From Gammaproteobacteria bacterium (GTDB lineage: Bacteria > Pseudomonadota > Gammaproteobacteria > Pseudomonadales > Azotimanducaceae), in assembly GCA_002689445.1 (NCBI GenBank), contig NZGC01000086.1, positions 1 to 43,865 of the forward strand: a stretch of 43,865 nucleotides of DNA. Direction: 5' to 3'. The position numbers were made by a program, and so were the translations under genes. The notes below the pieces were generated by a model. It was not told where the DNA came from, did not search any database, and saw only the letters and a list, made by a program, of their open reading frames with translations. Shown here one piece after another: positions 18,070-25,813 of this stretch (positions are counted from its first letter, which is position 1; every line of letters begins with the position of its first letter).

Positions 18070-18098
18070 ATTATATGCCATATTCATCGGAATTTAAA
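18070..18098 (-). promoter_or_regulatory. Candidate sigma-70 promoter of the rpsP operon
   Basis: On the minus strand a perfect TATAAT (18070-18075) follows TTTAAA (18093-18098) with a 17-bp spacer. The -35 box matches four of six consensus positions. Transcription would begin near 18063, downstream of ffh, giving the rpsP-rimM-trmD-rplS operon its own start. Confidence 0.6.
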
Positions 18099-18170
18099 CC
18101 CGAAAGAATGCGGAGAATATTTGTCTTCGCCTTGCCCCATTACCGGCAAGAGGCTCCGTAAATCAATGGC

Positions 18171-19535
18171 TTAGAATGGTCGTTTTCCTTGATTCATCAT
18201 TCCTCCCATGCCCCGCATCATGTTGGCCATCCCTCCTTTGCGCCCTAATTTCTTCATCATCTTTTGCATTTGCTTATGCTGTTTTAATAGCCGGTTAACA
18301 TCTTGAATCTGAGTTCCTGACCCCATCGCGATCCTTCGCTTTCTTGAACCGCTAATCACATCGGGAAAACTTCTTTCCTTCGGCGTCATCGAATTAATCA
18401 TCGCTTCAAGCTGACCAAAGTTTTGCTGCTCCACTCGAGCTTTGGCGGCATCAGCCATCCCACCAACACCGGGCAACTTATCAAGCATGCCGGTCAGCCC
18501 CCCCATATTGTTCATTTGTTGAATTTGGTCACGAAAATCCGACAGATCAAAACCACGTCCCTTCTTAATCTTCTTGGCCAACTTTGTCGCTTTGGCCTTA
18601 TCAATTTTCTGTTCCGCCTGTTCGATAAGCGACATCACGTCGCCCATACCTAGGATACGAGAGGCAATCCTGTCGGGATGAAACAACTCAAGAGCCTCGA
18701 TACCCTCTCCTTGGCCAATAAACTTAATCGGGCGACCTGTAACCTGCCGAACTGACAATGCAGCGCCGCCTCTCGCATCGCCATCGGCTTTGGTCACCAC
18801 AACGCCTGTCAGCGGTAAGACATCGCCAAATTGCTTGGCCGTATTAGCTGCATCTTGACCTGTCATGGCATCAACAACGAATAACGTCTCAACCGGATTT
18901 AAGGCTTTGTGGAGGGCCGAAATTTCTGCCATCAACGCCTCGTCGATGGCGAGACGACCAGCAGTGTCAACAATGAGCACATCGGCAAACTGCGTTTTCG
19001 CAGCCTGTAACGCCATTTCGGCGATTTTCAAAGGTGAGTCCTCAGTAGAGGACTCACAGAAGCCAAGACCGGCTTGAGCCGCTAAGGTTTGCAACTGCTC
19101 GATCGCAGCGGGTCTATAAACGTCAGCGCTGACCATCATGACTTGTTTGTTTTCACGCTCTTTCAGGTAGACGCCCAATTTCGCTGCAGTGGTCGTTTTA
19201 CCCGCACCTTGCAAGCCTGCCAATAAAATGACGGCCGGTGGTTGAACGTTCAAGTTCAGCCCTTCCGAAGCTCCACCCAGCACTTCGATGAGCTCCTCAT
19301 TCACAATTTTCAGGAAGGACTCGCTTGCCGACAAACTTGCGGTCACCTCACTGCCCACAGCCCTGGCTCGCACACGATCAAGGAACGTCTGCACTACCGA
19401 AAGTGCGACGTCGGCTTCTAATAATGCTAACCGAACGGTTCTCAGCGTCTCAGCAATATTATTTTCATCAAGCGTTCGCTTGCCACCCAATTGTCCCAGC
19501 GCAGAACTGACCTTCCGAGTTAGATTGTCAAACAT
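18171..19535 (-). CDS. ffh: Signal recognition particle GTPase Ffh (SRP54)
   Basis: Ffh with 4.5S RNA targets nascent inner-membrane proteins to FtsY. The 454 residues show the N domain (1-90, LTRKVSSALGQLGGKRTLDENNI...). The G domain has P-loop GLQGAGKTTTAAKLG, the SRP-specific insertion with VSADVYRPAAIEQL, DTAGRL, TKADGDARGG and KFIGQGE. The methionine-rich M domain ends GGMANMMRGMGGMMNQGKRPF and contains the RNA-binding SGSRKRRIAMGSG motif. The ATG at 19535 is well supported by the family N-terminus. It lies just upstream of the rpsP operon on the same strand and is divergent from ypjD. Confidence 0.98.
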   Translation of the reverse strand: MFDNLTRKVSSALGQLGGKRTLDENNIAETLRTVRLALLEADVALSVVQTFLDRVRARAVGSEVTASLSASESFLKIVNEELIEVLGGASEGLNLNVQPPAVILLAGLQGAGKTTTAAKLGVYLKERENKQVMMVSADVYRPAAIEQLQTLAAQAGLGFCESSTEDSPLKIAEMALQAAKTQFADVLIVDTAGRLAIDEALMAEISALHKALNPVETLFVVDAMTGQDAANTAKQFGDVLPLTGVVVTKADGDARGGAALSVRQVTGRPIKFIGQGEGIEALELFHPDRIASRILGMGDVMSLIEQAEQKIDKAKATKLAKKIKKGRGFDLSDFRDQIQQMNNMGGLTGMLDKLPGVGGMADAAKARVEQQNFGQLEAMINSMTPKERSFPDVISGSRKRRIAMGSGTQIQDVNRLLKQHKQMQKMMKKLGRKGGMANMMRGMGGMMNQGKRPF

Positions 19536-19732
19536 GATGGTATTGCCTCATTTTTATCGCTTCTCTTTGATCCACAGAACAAACCTACATCGGGTGTTCG
19601 CTTTCAGCGACCGCTGTTTACAGCCACACAAGGTATTCGCGATTGCAGGCCCTTCGTTCTGCACCGATTGCCCTTGGTCAACTCCCAGAAGTCGAACCCT
19701 TCCCCTGAGCTCAACTCGAAGCCGGGATGTCG

Positions 19733-19763
19733 GGGGCGTTTCGCCCCTTGACCTGATATTATA
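19733..19763 (-). promoter_or_regulatory. Candidate ffh promoter -10 with a strong 5'-leader hairpin
   Basis: On the minus strand TATAAT at 19758-19763 is followed, just after the predicted start point, by GGGGCG-AAA-CGCCCC (19733-19747), a 6-bp all-GC stem with a 3-nt loop. No good -35 box is visible. The hairpin would sit at the extreme 5' end of the ffh mRNA, about 200 nt before the ATG, where such stems can protect messages from decay. A weak terminator read in the plus direction is an alternative, though no T-run follows. Confidence 0.45.
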
Positions 19764-19794
19764 GACCAAGTCCGACTGACTTGGATCCTTTGAC

Positions 19795-20607
19795 ATGATC
19801 ATTGCTTCGCTCGCCCCATGGGCAACCCTTGTTGCCAGCCTGCTCTACGGTGGGGCCACTTATTTCGCGCATCGAGGATTAAACCAAACTCAGGAGGCTC
19901 CAGCCACCTCGAGACTTGCAACGACCTTGGGGTTATTGGCGGTACTGGCTCATGGTTTGACGGTTGGTGACAAACTCCTACTTTCCGGCGGCATGAGCCT
20001 CGGTATCATCACCATGCTCGGTCTGACTGCCTTTGCCATGAGCTTACTAATCGCCCTTAACCAATTACGCAGACCCATGAACCACGTCGCCCAGGTGGTG
20101 TTTCCTTCAACCGCAATGATCCTCATACTCACCTTAGTGTTTCCCCAAGATGCGGGGATTCGAGTCGATATCTCACAAGCTCTGATGCTGCACATTGTGC
20201 TATCAGTCCTGGCTTATAGCTTGCTCGCCGTTGCTGCCTTGCAGGCGGTCTATCTCATCTGGTTTGATCGACGCCTAAAACAAAATCTCCCTCGAGCGAT
20301 ACCATTTATTCCCATCCAAACCCTCGATGTGTTCTTGTTCGAGAGCCTCTGGATTGGGCTCTCGGCATTGACCTTAGCAATCGCCACAGGTTTTGTTTTT
20401 TTGGATTCCTTGGAGGTTCCCGGACTCATCCATCATACGATCTTAACCGGCCTTGCCTGGTGTATTTTCGTGGTTTTACTCATTGGTCGCTATCGACTGG
20501 GTTGGCGAGGTTCGCTGGCAGCGACCTGGACCCTCACCGGTTTTTTGTTACTCGCCCTGGGTTATTTCGGCAGCAAGTTTGTGGTTGAAGTGGTGCTGCG
20601 TTCATGA
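19795..20607 (+). CDS. ypjD: YpjD/CcsA-family inner-membrane protein (cytochrome c assembly-like)
   Basis: The 270 residues predict about eight membrane helices and belong to the CcsA/CcmC-like 'cytochrome c assembly protein' family. The core HIVLSVLAYSLLAVAALQAVYLIWFDRRLKQN and the end CIFVVLLIGRYRLGWRGSLAATWTL...LGYFGSKFVVE align well by eye with E. coli YpjD. A haem-handling role is suggested by the family, but the exact function is not established; this gene lacks neighbouring ccm genes. It is divergent from ffh and followed 66 bp later by corB, the same ffh-ypjD-corB arrangement as in E. coli. Confidence 0.88.
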   Translation: MIIASLAPWATLVASLLYGGATYFAHRGLNQTQEAPATSRLATTLGLLAVLAHGLTVGDKLLLSGGMSLGIITMLGLTAFAMSLLIALNQLRRPMNHVAQVVFPSTAMILILTLVFPQDAGIRVDISQALMLHIVLSVLAYSLLAVAALQAVYLIWFDRRLKQNLPRAIPFIPIQTLDVFLFESLWIGLSALTLAIATGFVFLDSLEVPGLIHHTILTGLAWCIFVVLLIGRYRLGWRGSLAATWTLTGFLLLALGYFGSKFVVEVVLRS

Positions 20608-20673
20608 CGGATCTTGACACTCCCCAGTTGCATCCGCTACAACGACTTTTCATGACCTATCGAATCAACTAAT

Positions 20674-21945
20674 TTGGACGACCCATCCACCAGTAGTCTG
20701 TTGCTCGCTGTTCTCGGCCTCATTATTCTGTCCGCTTATTTTTCTGCGTCGGAGACGGCGATGATGGCCCTAAACCGCTATCGGCTTAGGCATCTCGCCA
20801 AAAAAGGTCATCGTGGTGCAACCAAAGCGAGCGCACTGCTCGAACGCCCAGACCGGTTACTGGGCGTTATTCTCATAGGCAACAATTTCGTCAACTTCTC
20901 AGCCGCATCCATTGCGACCTTGCTTGCGATTCAGATTCTGGGCGAGAGCGGCGTGGCCTGGGCGCCGGTCATTTGTACTTTTTTGTTTCTGATTTTTGCT
21001 GAGGTCGCGCCGAAAACCATCGCTGCTGCGTTTCCCGAGCGCGTAGCTTTGCCTTCATCGCACGTCCTCAAATTCTTACTCTGGTTGCTCTACCCTTTGG
21101 TGTGGTCAGTCTCTATTTTATCCAATGGTTTGCTGCGTTTGTTCGGCATTTCAAATCAGGGAAACAACCAAGATCATTTGAGCCGAGACGAATTGCGAAC
21201 GGTGGTCTTTGAAGGGGCGAAGATCGCGTCTCAATCCCAGAATATGATGCTCGGCGTGCTCGATCTCGATCGGGTTTCTGTCGATGACATCATGGTTCCC
21301 AAAAACGAGATCATCGGCATTGACCTTGACGATGACATTGAAGCCATTATTCAGCAACTCAGAACATCGCAATACACCCGCCTTCCCGTGTTCCATGAAA
21401 GTGTCGACAATATCGCGGGGATCCTACACGTCAGAAGCGCTATTCGATTTTTATCAGGGGAAAATTTAACCAAAGCAGGTCTTTTGCAAGAGGTCGACGA
21501 TGCTTACTTTGTACCCGAAAACACCTCGCTACAGACTCAAATAAGACATTTCCAAAAACGCAAAGAACGCATTGGCCTCGTTGTAGATGAATATGGGGAC
21601 ATCCAGGGCATCGTCACCCTGGAGGACATACTCGAGGAAATCGTAGGAGAATTTACCACCGATTTAGCCGCTGCCAGCAGCGACATTCATCCGCAATCAG
21701 ATGGTTCTTTTTATGTCGATGGCGGAGCGACCATCCGTGTCATCAATCGCGCGCTCAATTGGAAACTCCCCTCTGAAGGGCCAAAGACATTAAATGGACT
21801 GATTACCGAAACCCTTGAGACCATCCCAGAAGCGCCGGTTTGCATCGCTATTCAGGGTTATCGCATCGAAATAATTCGCCTCAAAGACAATATGATCGTC
21901 ACCGCAAAATTGTTCCCTGATGACAGTCAGACCGAGCCGGGTTAA
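20674..21945 (+). CDS. corB: CorB/HlyC-type CNNM transporter with CBS domains
   Basis: The 423-residue protein has an N-terminal DUF21/CNNM membrane domain (about 1-150). It contains SAYFSASETAMMALNRYRLRHLAKKG, LIGNNFVN and FAEVAPKTIAA, which in CorB-type proteins form a Mg2+ binding and transport site. A CBS pair follows (about 200-330, with DIMVPKNEIIGIDLDDD and GLVVDEYGDIQGIVTLEDILEEIVGEF), then a C-terminal CorC/HlyC domain. It is likely a Mg2+ exporter or sensor in the inner membrane. The start is TTG 20674; the frame has a stop at 20653-20655 and no ATG or GTG in between. There is no strong ribosome-binding site. Confidence 0.92.
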   Translation: MDDPSTSSLLLAVLGLIILSAYFSASETAMMALNRYRLRHLAKKGHRGATKASALLERPDRLLGVILIGNNFVNFSAASIATLLAIQILGESGVAWAPVICTFLFLIFAEVAPKTIAAAFPERVALPSSHVLKFLLWLLYPLVWSVSILSNGLLRLFGISNQGNNQDHLSRDELRTVVFEGAKIASQSQNMMLGVLDLDRVSVDDIMVPKNEIIGIDLDDDIEAIIQQLRTSQYTRLPVFHESVDNIAGILHVRSAIRFLSGENLTKAGLLQEVDDAYFVPENTSLQTQIRHFQKRKERIGLVVDEYGDIQGIVTLEDILEEIVGEFTTDLAAASSDIHPQSDGSFYVDGGATIRVINRALNWKLPSEGPKTLNGLITETLETIPEAPVCIAIQGYRIEIIRLKDNMIVTAKLFPDDSQTEPG

Positions 21946-22049
21946 GGGGCACCCTAACAGACTCATTGCTTCAACGACCCGCTTATCATCGCCAAACGTC
22001 GACCTTCCGCGCGTCTTAAGCGCTTCGCTCGAAGCCAAAGGCTCGTTTG

Positions 22050-22097
22050 CTCAAAGGCTGCTACTCAGCTTTAAGACTCGAGCTTTAGCCTTTTGAG
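22050..22097. terminator. Hairpin between convergent corB and leuA, probable bidirectional terminator
   Basis: CTCAAAGGCT (22050-22059) pairs with AGCCTTTTGAG (22087-22097) as a 10-bp stem with a single bulge and a 27-nt loop, which itself can fold. It lies directly after the leuA stop and 104 bp after the corB stop. Placement between converging genes supports termination, though T-runs are short. Confidence 0.5.
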
Positions 22098-23807
22098 TTA
22101 ACGCCATAGTCGATTGATTGCTGCTATGATCGATTTAAAGGCAGCCGTGGTCGTATTCTGACTCATGCCAACACCAAAACACTTATCAGTGTTGCCGCCT
22201 GAGATCGCGATAATACTGATTGCCTTAGCCTCGCTACCTGCATTCATCGCATACTCTTGATAATCAACCACATTAATCGACTCATTGAGTGTTCCGGCCA
22301 AAGCGTTCATAAAAGCGTCAATCGGTCCCGTCCCTTCGCCTTCAATTTCAATTTCACTGTCCGACACCAACATCCTCGCCTTGCACCACTCTCGATCACC
22401 CGCACTTGACCGCAATTGATAATCTATCAACGCGTAAGGTCCTGGCACTTCAACCAATTCACTGATAAAAGTCTGCCAAATGGTATCGGGCTTAAGTTCA
22501 CCGCCATCAACCTCAGAAACCTTCTGAATGATTGGACTTAACTCTAACAACAACTCTCTGGGCAACTGAACGTCAAAATAGTTTTCGAGGATAAAAGCAA
22601 CCCCGCCCTTACCTGACTGGCTGTTGACCCGTACCGTCTCTCGATAAGATCCGCCAACATCCGCCGGGTCGATGGGCAGATAAGGCACCTCCCAGGCACC
22701 ATCGGATCCTGACTCGACAAAAGCCATGCCTTTTCGAATGGCATCCTGATGGGATCCGGAGAATGCGGTAAACACCAATTCCCCTGCGTAAGGCTGCCGT
22801 ACATGCACCGGAATTTTTGTGCATGCCTCCGACACTTGAACAATTTTCGCCATATCCGACAGATACAACCGGGGGTCTACCCCCTGAGAGAACAAATTCA
22901 TCGCCATGGTCACAATATCGCAATTGCCCGTACGCTCTCCATTGCCGAACAAAGTCCCCTCAATACGATCGGCCCCCGCCATCAAACCAAGCTCCGATGC
23001 TGCGACTCCCGTCCCACGATCATTATGGGTGTGCAAGCTGATTATCGCCCGCTCTCGATGCGGAAGCTTGCGCATAAAGTATTCAAGTTGATCGGCATAC
23101 ACATTGGGGCCTGCCATTTCGACAGTTGCCGGCAAATTAATGATCACCGGTTTTTCCTGACTGGCTCCCCAAACCGACATCACCGCTGCACAAATTTCAA
23201 CAGCAAAATCCATCTCGGTAGCGGTATAGCTTTCTGGGGAATACTCTAAAATTAAGTCCGTTCCCGCATCGACTAAAGGCTGGCTGAAAGTTTTTACCAG
23301 CTCCGTAGCCGAGGTCGCCAGCTCTATGATCTCTTCCTGGCTTTTTCCAAAAACAACTCGCCGCTGAAGCGTAGAGGTTGAATTATAAAGGTGAAAAATA
23401 ACCCGTTTCGCGCCTGTAACGGCCTCAACTGTTCGGGTAATCAAATCTTCTCTTGCCTGACACAACACTTGGATGGTGACGTCTTCGGGTATCAGGTCTT
23501 CTTCAATAATTTTCCTGACGAAATCAAAATCCGTTTGCGAGGCCGCAGGGAATCCCACTTCGATTTCTTTAAACCCCATTTCCAACAGTAAGTCGTACAT
23601 CAACTGTTTTTCATCGGGCGTCATGGGTTCAATCAGCGCTTGATTACCATCCCGCAGATCAACACTACACCAAGTTGGAGCCGAGCTGATCACCTGGTCG
23701 GGCCAGGTTCGATCGGGCAAATGTACCGGTTTGAAAGGTTTGTATTTGTGGAACGGCATTGTTCGAGACAATGCTTGCTGCGCATTACTGATTTGGTTTG
23801 ATGTCAT
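22098..23807 (-). CDS. leuA: 2-isopropylmalate synthase, long form (LeuA type 2)
   Basis: LeuA condenses 2-oxoisovalerate with acetyl-CoA, the committed step of leucine synthesis. The 569-residue protein is the long form known from pseudomonads and actinobacteria. It begins MTSNQISNAQQALSRTMPFHKYKPF, then DRTWPDQVISSAPTWCSVDLRDGNQALIEPM with the catalytic R-D pair. It continues with SLHTHNDRGTGVAASELGLMAGADRIEGTLFGNGERTGNCD, the metal-binding His-x-His and the GNGERTGN loop, and ends in a C-terminal leucine-sensing domain (last ~130 residues). I chose ATG 23807; a TTG at 23834 would add nine residues. A leucine-rich leader ORF lies 82 nt upstream. The leuBCD genes are not in the window. Confidence 0.95.
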   Translation of the reverse strand: MTSNQISNAQQALSRTMPFHKYKPFKPVHLPDRTWPDQVISSAPTWCSVDLRDGNQALIEPMTPDEKQLMYDLLLEMGFKEIEVGFPAASQTDFDFVRKIIEEDLIPEDVTIQVLCQAREDLITRTVEAVTGAKRVIFHLYNSTSTLQRRVVFGKSQEEIIELATSATELVKTFSQPLVDAGTDLILEYSPESYTATEMDFAVEICAAVMSVWGASQEKPVIINLPATVEMAGPNVYADQLEYFMRKLPHRERAIISLHTHNDRGTGVAASELGLMAGADRIEGTLFGNGERTGNCDIVTMAMNLFSQGVDPRLYLSDMAKIVQVSEACTKIPVHVRQPYAGELVFTAFSGSHQDAIRKGMAFVESGSDGAWEVPYLPIDPADVGGSYRETVRVNSQSGKGGVAFILENYFDVQLPRELLLELSPIIQKVSEVDGGELKPDTIWQTFISELVEVPGPYALIDYQLRSSAGDREWCKARMLVSDSEIEIEGEGTGPIDAFMNALAGTLNESINVVDYQEYAMNAGSEAKAISIIAISGGNTDKCFGVGMSQNTTTAAFKSIIAAINRLWR

Positions 23808-23889
23808 AGTGCTAAATCTCAAGTGTGTGACCAACGCCCGCTATTAAGGCAGGCAATTCTCGATCGATGTAGGAATTGGTAACGGCCGC

Positions 23890-23991
23890 CTACAACGGCA
23901 GTCGTAGTAGTCGTAATCCTAGGCACAGACTTGCCCAACCACGCGCAAGCTCGTGGTTCTGGTATCGCAGTTGGGTCCATTGTCTGCTCAT
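23890..23991 (-). CDS. Putative leucine-rich leader peptide upstream of leuA
   Basis: A 33-codon ORF starts at ATG 23991 and stops at TAG 23890, 82 nt before the leuA ATG, on the same strand. Nine of 33 residues are leucine, and seven of the last twelve (LCLGLRLLRLPL then stop). The leucine codons include CTA three times and TTA and TTG once each, and a stall would occur right at the ORF end. This is the layout of an amino-acid attenuation peptide for the leucine pathway. Two inverted repeats follow: 23873-23878 with 23854-23859, then 23849-23854 with 23836-23841. Neither is followed by a T-run, so control could be translational or Rho-based. The ribosome-binding site is weak. I did not recognise the peptide from a database. 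Confidence 0.6.
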   Translation of the reverse strand: MSRQWTQLRYQNHELARGWASLCLGLRLLRLPL

Positions 23992-23992
23992 C

Positions 23993-24006
23993 GTGATGTT
24001 CATCAC
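23993..24006. promoter_or_regulatory. Perfect 14-bp palindrome GTGATGTTCATCAC before the leu leader ORF
   Basis: GTGATG and CATCAC flank TT with no mismatch. The palindrome lies between the candidate promoter (24040-24068) and the leader ATG (23991). It could be a repressor operator or, in RNA, a tiny stem covering the leader's translation start. It is short enough that chance cannot be excluded. Confidence 0.4.
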
Positions 24007-24039
24007 CCGAAATTGTGTTTAGCGCGACGCGCACTGCGT

Positions 24040-24068
24040 AATATAGCGCTGCGATCCAGGAAATCCAA
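24040..24068 (-). promoter_or_regulatory. Candidate promoter of the leuA leader transcript
   Basis: On the minus strand TATATT (24040-24045, five of six consensus bases) lies 17 bp after TTGGAT (24063-24068, first three bases match TTGACA). Transcription would start near 24033, about 42 nt before the leader ORF and about 225 nt before leuA. It lies just after the carbonic anhydrase gene on the same strand. Confidence 0.45.
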
Positions 24069-24079
24069 CCCTGAGTTAC

Positions 24080-24598
24080 TCACACCCTGACTAAAGATGC
24101 CTTGTAGCGACGTCCATTTTCAACGTAATGCATCGCACTAGCCTTGAGTCCTTCGATCTGTGCTTCGCTCAGGGTCCTGACGATTTTCCCGGGAGAACCC
24201 ATCACTAACGAGCCATCCGGTATTTCTTTCCCTTCCGGAATGAGCGAGTTCGCCCCAATCAAGCAATGTCGACCTATCTTGGCGCCGTTGAGGATGACGG
24301 CATTAATACCGATCAGCGATTCGTCGCCAATCGTACAACCATGCAGCATGACTTTATGACCCACCGTCACCGATCGACCGATGGTCAATGGCATGCCAGG
24401 ATCAACATGGCACACCGTGCCGTCTTGGATATTGGAACCTTCTCCTACCGTAATGGGCGCATGCTCTGCTCGCAGGACTGCATTAAACCAAATACTCACA
24501 TCCTTTTGGAGCGTGATCTGCCCTGCTAGGGTTGCGTTCTCAGCGACCCAAGCTGACGCATGAATTTGGGGAACGGCGTCTTCTAACTGATAAATCAT
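24080..24598 (-). CDS. Gamma-class carbonic anhydrase-like hexapeptide protein (YrdA family)
   Basis: The 172-residue protein is a left-handed beta-helix of hexapeptide repeats (for example [16 protein letters not shown] and [15 protein letters not shown]). It carries the three metal-ligand histidines expected for the gamma-carbonic anhydrase/YrdA group: TVCH, then [11 protein letters not shown]-terminal helix ([23 protein letters not shown]) is also typical. Members bind Zn or Fe as trimers, but activity as carbonic anhydrase is unproven for many YrdA-type proteins. It ends 34 bp before the candidate leu promoter. Its ATG at 24598 has an AGGAGA sequence immediately upstream. Confidence 0.9.
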   Translation of the reverse strand: MIYQLEDAVPQIHASAWVAENATLAGQITLQKDVSIWFNAVLRAEHAPITVGEGSNIQDGTVCHVDPGMPLTIGRSVTVGHKVMLHGCTIGDESLIGINAVILNGAKIGRHCLIGANSLIPEGKEIPDGSLVMGSPGKIVRTLSEAQIEGLKASAMHYVENGRRYKASLVRV

Positions 24599-24649
24599 GA
24601 TTTTCTCCTGTCTCTTACACTATATCAGAAGCCTCGGATCGAGGGAGCA

Positions 24650-25225
24650 TCAGGCTAATCCCACAGCAATGAGGTTTTCCAGAATTAGCGCTGTTAAACC
24701 CCAGATTCGATGGCCTTGGTATTCGTACACCGGTGCCCATTGCACAATGCCTTGCCGGTCCAAGCGCTCAGTGCTCGATCTCGGATCCGTTTTTAGCCAG
24801 TCGAGCGGCACTTCAAAAACGGTCTGAACTTCGCCGGCATTGGGCTGGAAGATCGTTTGATCCTGCACAATCCCCACAAATGGTGTCACCCACAGGCCAT
24901 GCTTTGAGACGAGCCCTGGCAGTTGTCCCAATAGTTCAATTTCGATGACCGGCACACCGAGCTCTTCTTCTGTCTCCCGCAGCGCTGCTGCGGCCAATGA
25001 CCTATCCGTTGAATCGCGCTTACCACCCGGTAAAGCAACTTCTCCCGCGTGAGATGAGAGGTGGGAAGATCTCACCGTTAAGGCAATGCATGGCGCTGTT
25101 GTCGCCCTAACCAAAATCATCACGCCCGCTTCAGCAGCTCCTTGAAAGCGATCAGGAACCGGGTCGACCTTTTTCTGCTCGCTCAAGTTATTGCGTAAGC
25201 GTTCAATCACCCTCGGCACCTCCAT
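24650..25225 (-). CDS. nudL: CoA pyrophosphatase-type Nudix hydrolase (NudL-like)
   Basis: This Nudix protein likely cleaves coenzyme A or its derivatives into 4'-phosphopantetheine and 3',5'-ADP. The NuCoA element RSSHLSSHAGEVALPGGKRD immediately precedes the Nudix box (GGKRDSTDRSLAAAALRETEEELGV), with the catalytic REtEEE core. The aspartates within the loop match E. coli NudL. I place the start at ATG 25225 (191 residues). A TTG at 25240 preceded by AAGGCAGG is an alternative. It is head-to-head with a second Nudix gene beginning at 25261, so the two share a very short intergenic region. Confidence 0.88.
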   Translation of the reverse strand: MEVPRVIERLRNNLSEQKKVDPVPDRFQGAAEAGVMILVRATTAPCIALTVRSSHLSSHAGEVALPGGKRDSTDRSLAAAALRETEEELGVPVIEIELLGQLPGLVSKHGLWVTPFVGIVQDQTIFQPNAGEVQTVFEVPLDWLKTDPRSSTERLDRQGIVQWAPVYEYQGHRIWGLTALILENLIAVGLA

Positions 25226-25260
25226 TGTGATGACAGGCAACCTGCCTTTATACTCCTGCC

Positions 25261-25800
25261 ATGAATTATTGCAGTCAATGCGGCGGTGAGGTCGCTCTTT
25301 CCATTCCTGAGGGAGACAATCGCCCTCGATTTGTCTGCAATCACTGCGGCGCTATCCATTATACCAATCCACGTATCATCGCGGGTTGCCTGCCTTTTTA
25401 TCAAGATCAGGTGTTGCTGTGTCGACGCGCCATCGAACCTCGCTACGGCAAATGGACACTGCCCGCGGGATTTCTCGAAAATGGTGAATCGGTTGCCGAT
25501 GGAGCTCGCAGAGAAACACTCGAGGAAGCGAATGCAACGGTAGAACTAGAATCACTTTATACCGTCTTCAGCTTACCCCACATCTCACAAGTGTATATGT
25601 TCTATAAAGCTCGATTGCTCAATCTTGATTTTTATCCGGGCGAGGAGAGCTTAGAGACTCAGTTATTTAGCTTCAGTGATATTCCTTGGGATGAATTGTC
25701 ATTCGAAGCCATTAAGCAGACCTTGACGCATTATTTCGAGGATCGCTCCCTGGGAGATTTCCCCACTCATGATGCCGTGATCATTCCACCAGCCCGTTAG
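25261..25800 (+). CDS. Zinc-ribbon Nudix hydrolase
   Basis: The 179 residues begin with a zinc ribbon: CSQC at residues 4-7 and CNHC at about 26-29, followed by GAIHYTNPRIIAGCLP. The Nudix box is GFLENGESVADGARRETLEEANA at about 70-92. The layout is that of a Nudix family commonly annotated as ADP-ribose pyrophosphatase-like or NADH-pyrophosphatase-like. The substrate cannot be fixed; it lacks the SQPWPFPxS motif of the NudC NADH pyrophosphatases. It is divergent from nudL and converges with purL, with only 13 bp between stop codons. Confidence 0.88.
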   Translation: MNYCSQCGGEVALSIPEGDNRPRFVCNHCGAIHYTNPRIIAGCLPFYQDQVLLCRRAIEPRYGKWTLPAGFLENGESVADGARRETLEEANATVELESLYTVFSLPHISQVYMFYKARLLNLDFYPGEESLETQLFSFSDIPWDELSFEAIKQTLTHYFEDRSLGDFPTHDAVIIPPAR

Positions 25801-25813
25801 ACTCAAGCCCAAC

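Larger units (their letters stand above)
17817..18170 (-). other. Long leader / intergenic stretch between ffh and rpsP
   Basis: These 354 bp contain no gene. On the minus strand there is first an imperfect GC-rich hairpin just after the ffh stop (GCC-TC-TTGCC pairing with GGCAAGGC, about 18130-18157) without a T-run. Then comes a TATAAT promoter (18070-18098), and then about 245 nt of transcribed leader before rpsP. The leader includes the ATCACC/GGTGAT inverted repeat at 17902-17921 and two A6 tracts (on the minus strand) near 17958-17976. A leader of this length before a ribosomal protein operon suggests regulation, but no known leader family was recognised. Confidence 0.6.

Noticed and set aside
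19554-19802. 82-codon minus-strand frame between ffh and ypjD
   Set aside because: It overlaps the ypjD start, spans the candidate ffh promoter and leader hairpin, and has no family features.
23819-24034. 71-codon minus-strand frame across the leu leader region
   Set aside because: It is out of frame with the leucine-rich ORF, has a Thr-rich stretch only by codon shift, and shows no family resemblance. The leucine-rich 33-codon ORF explains the region better.
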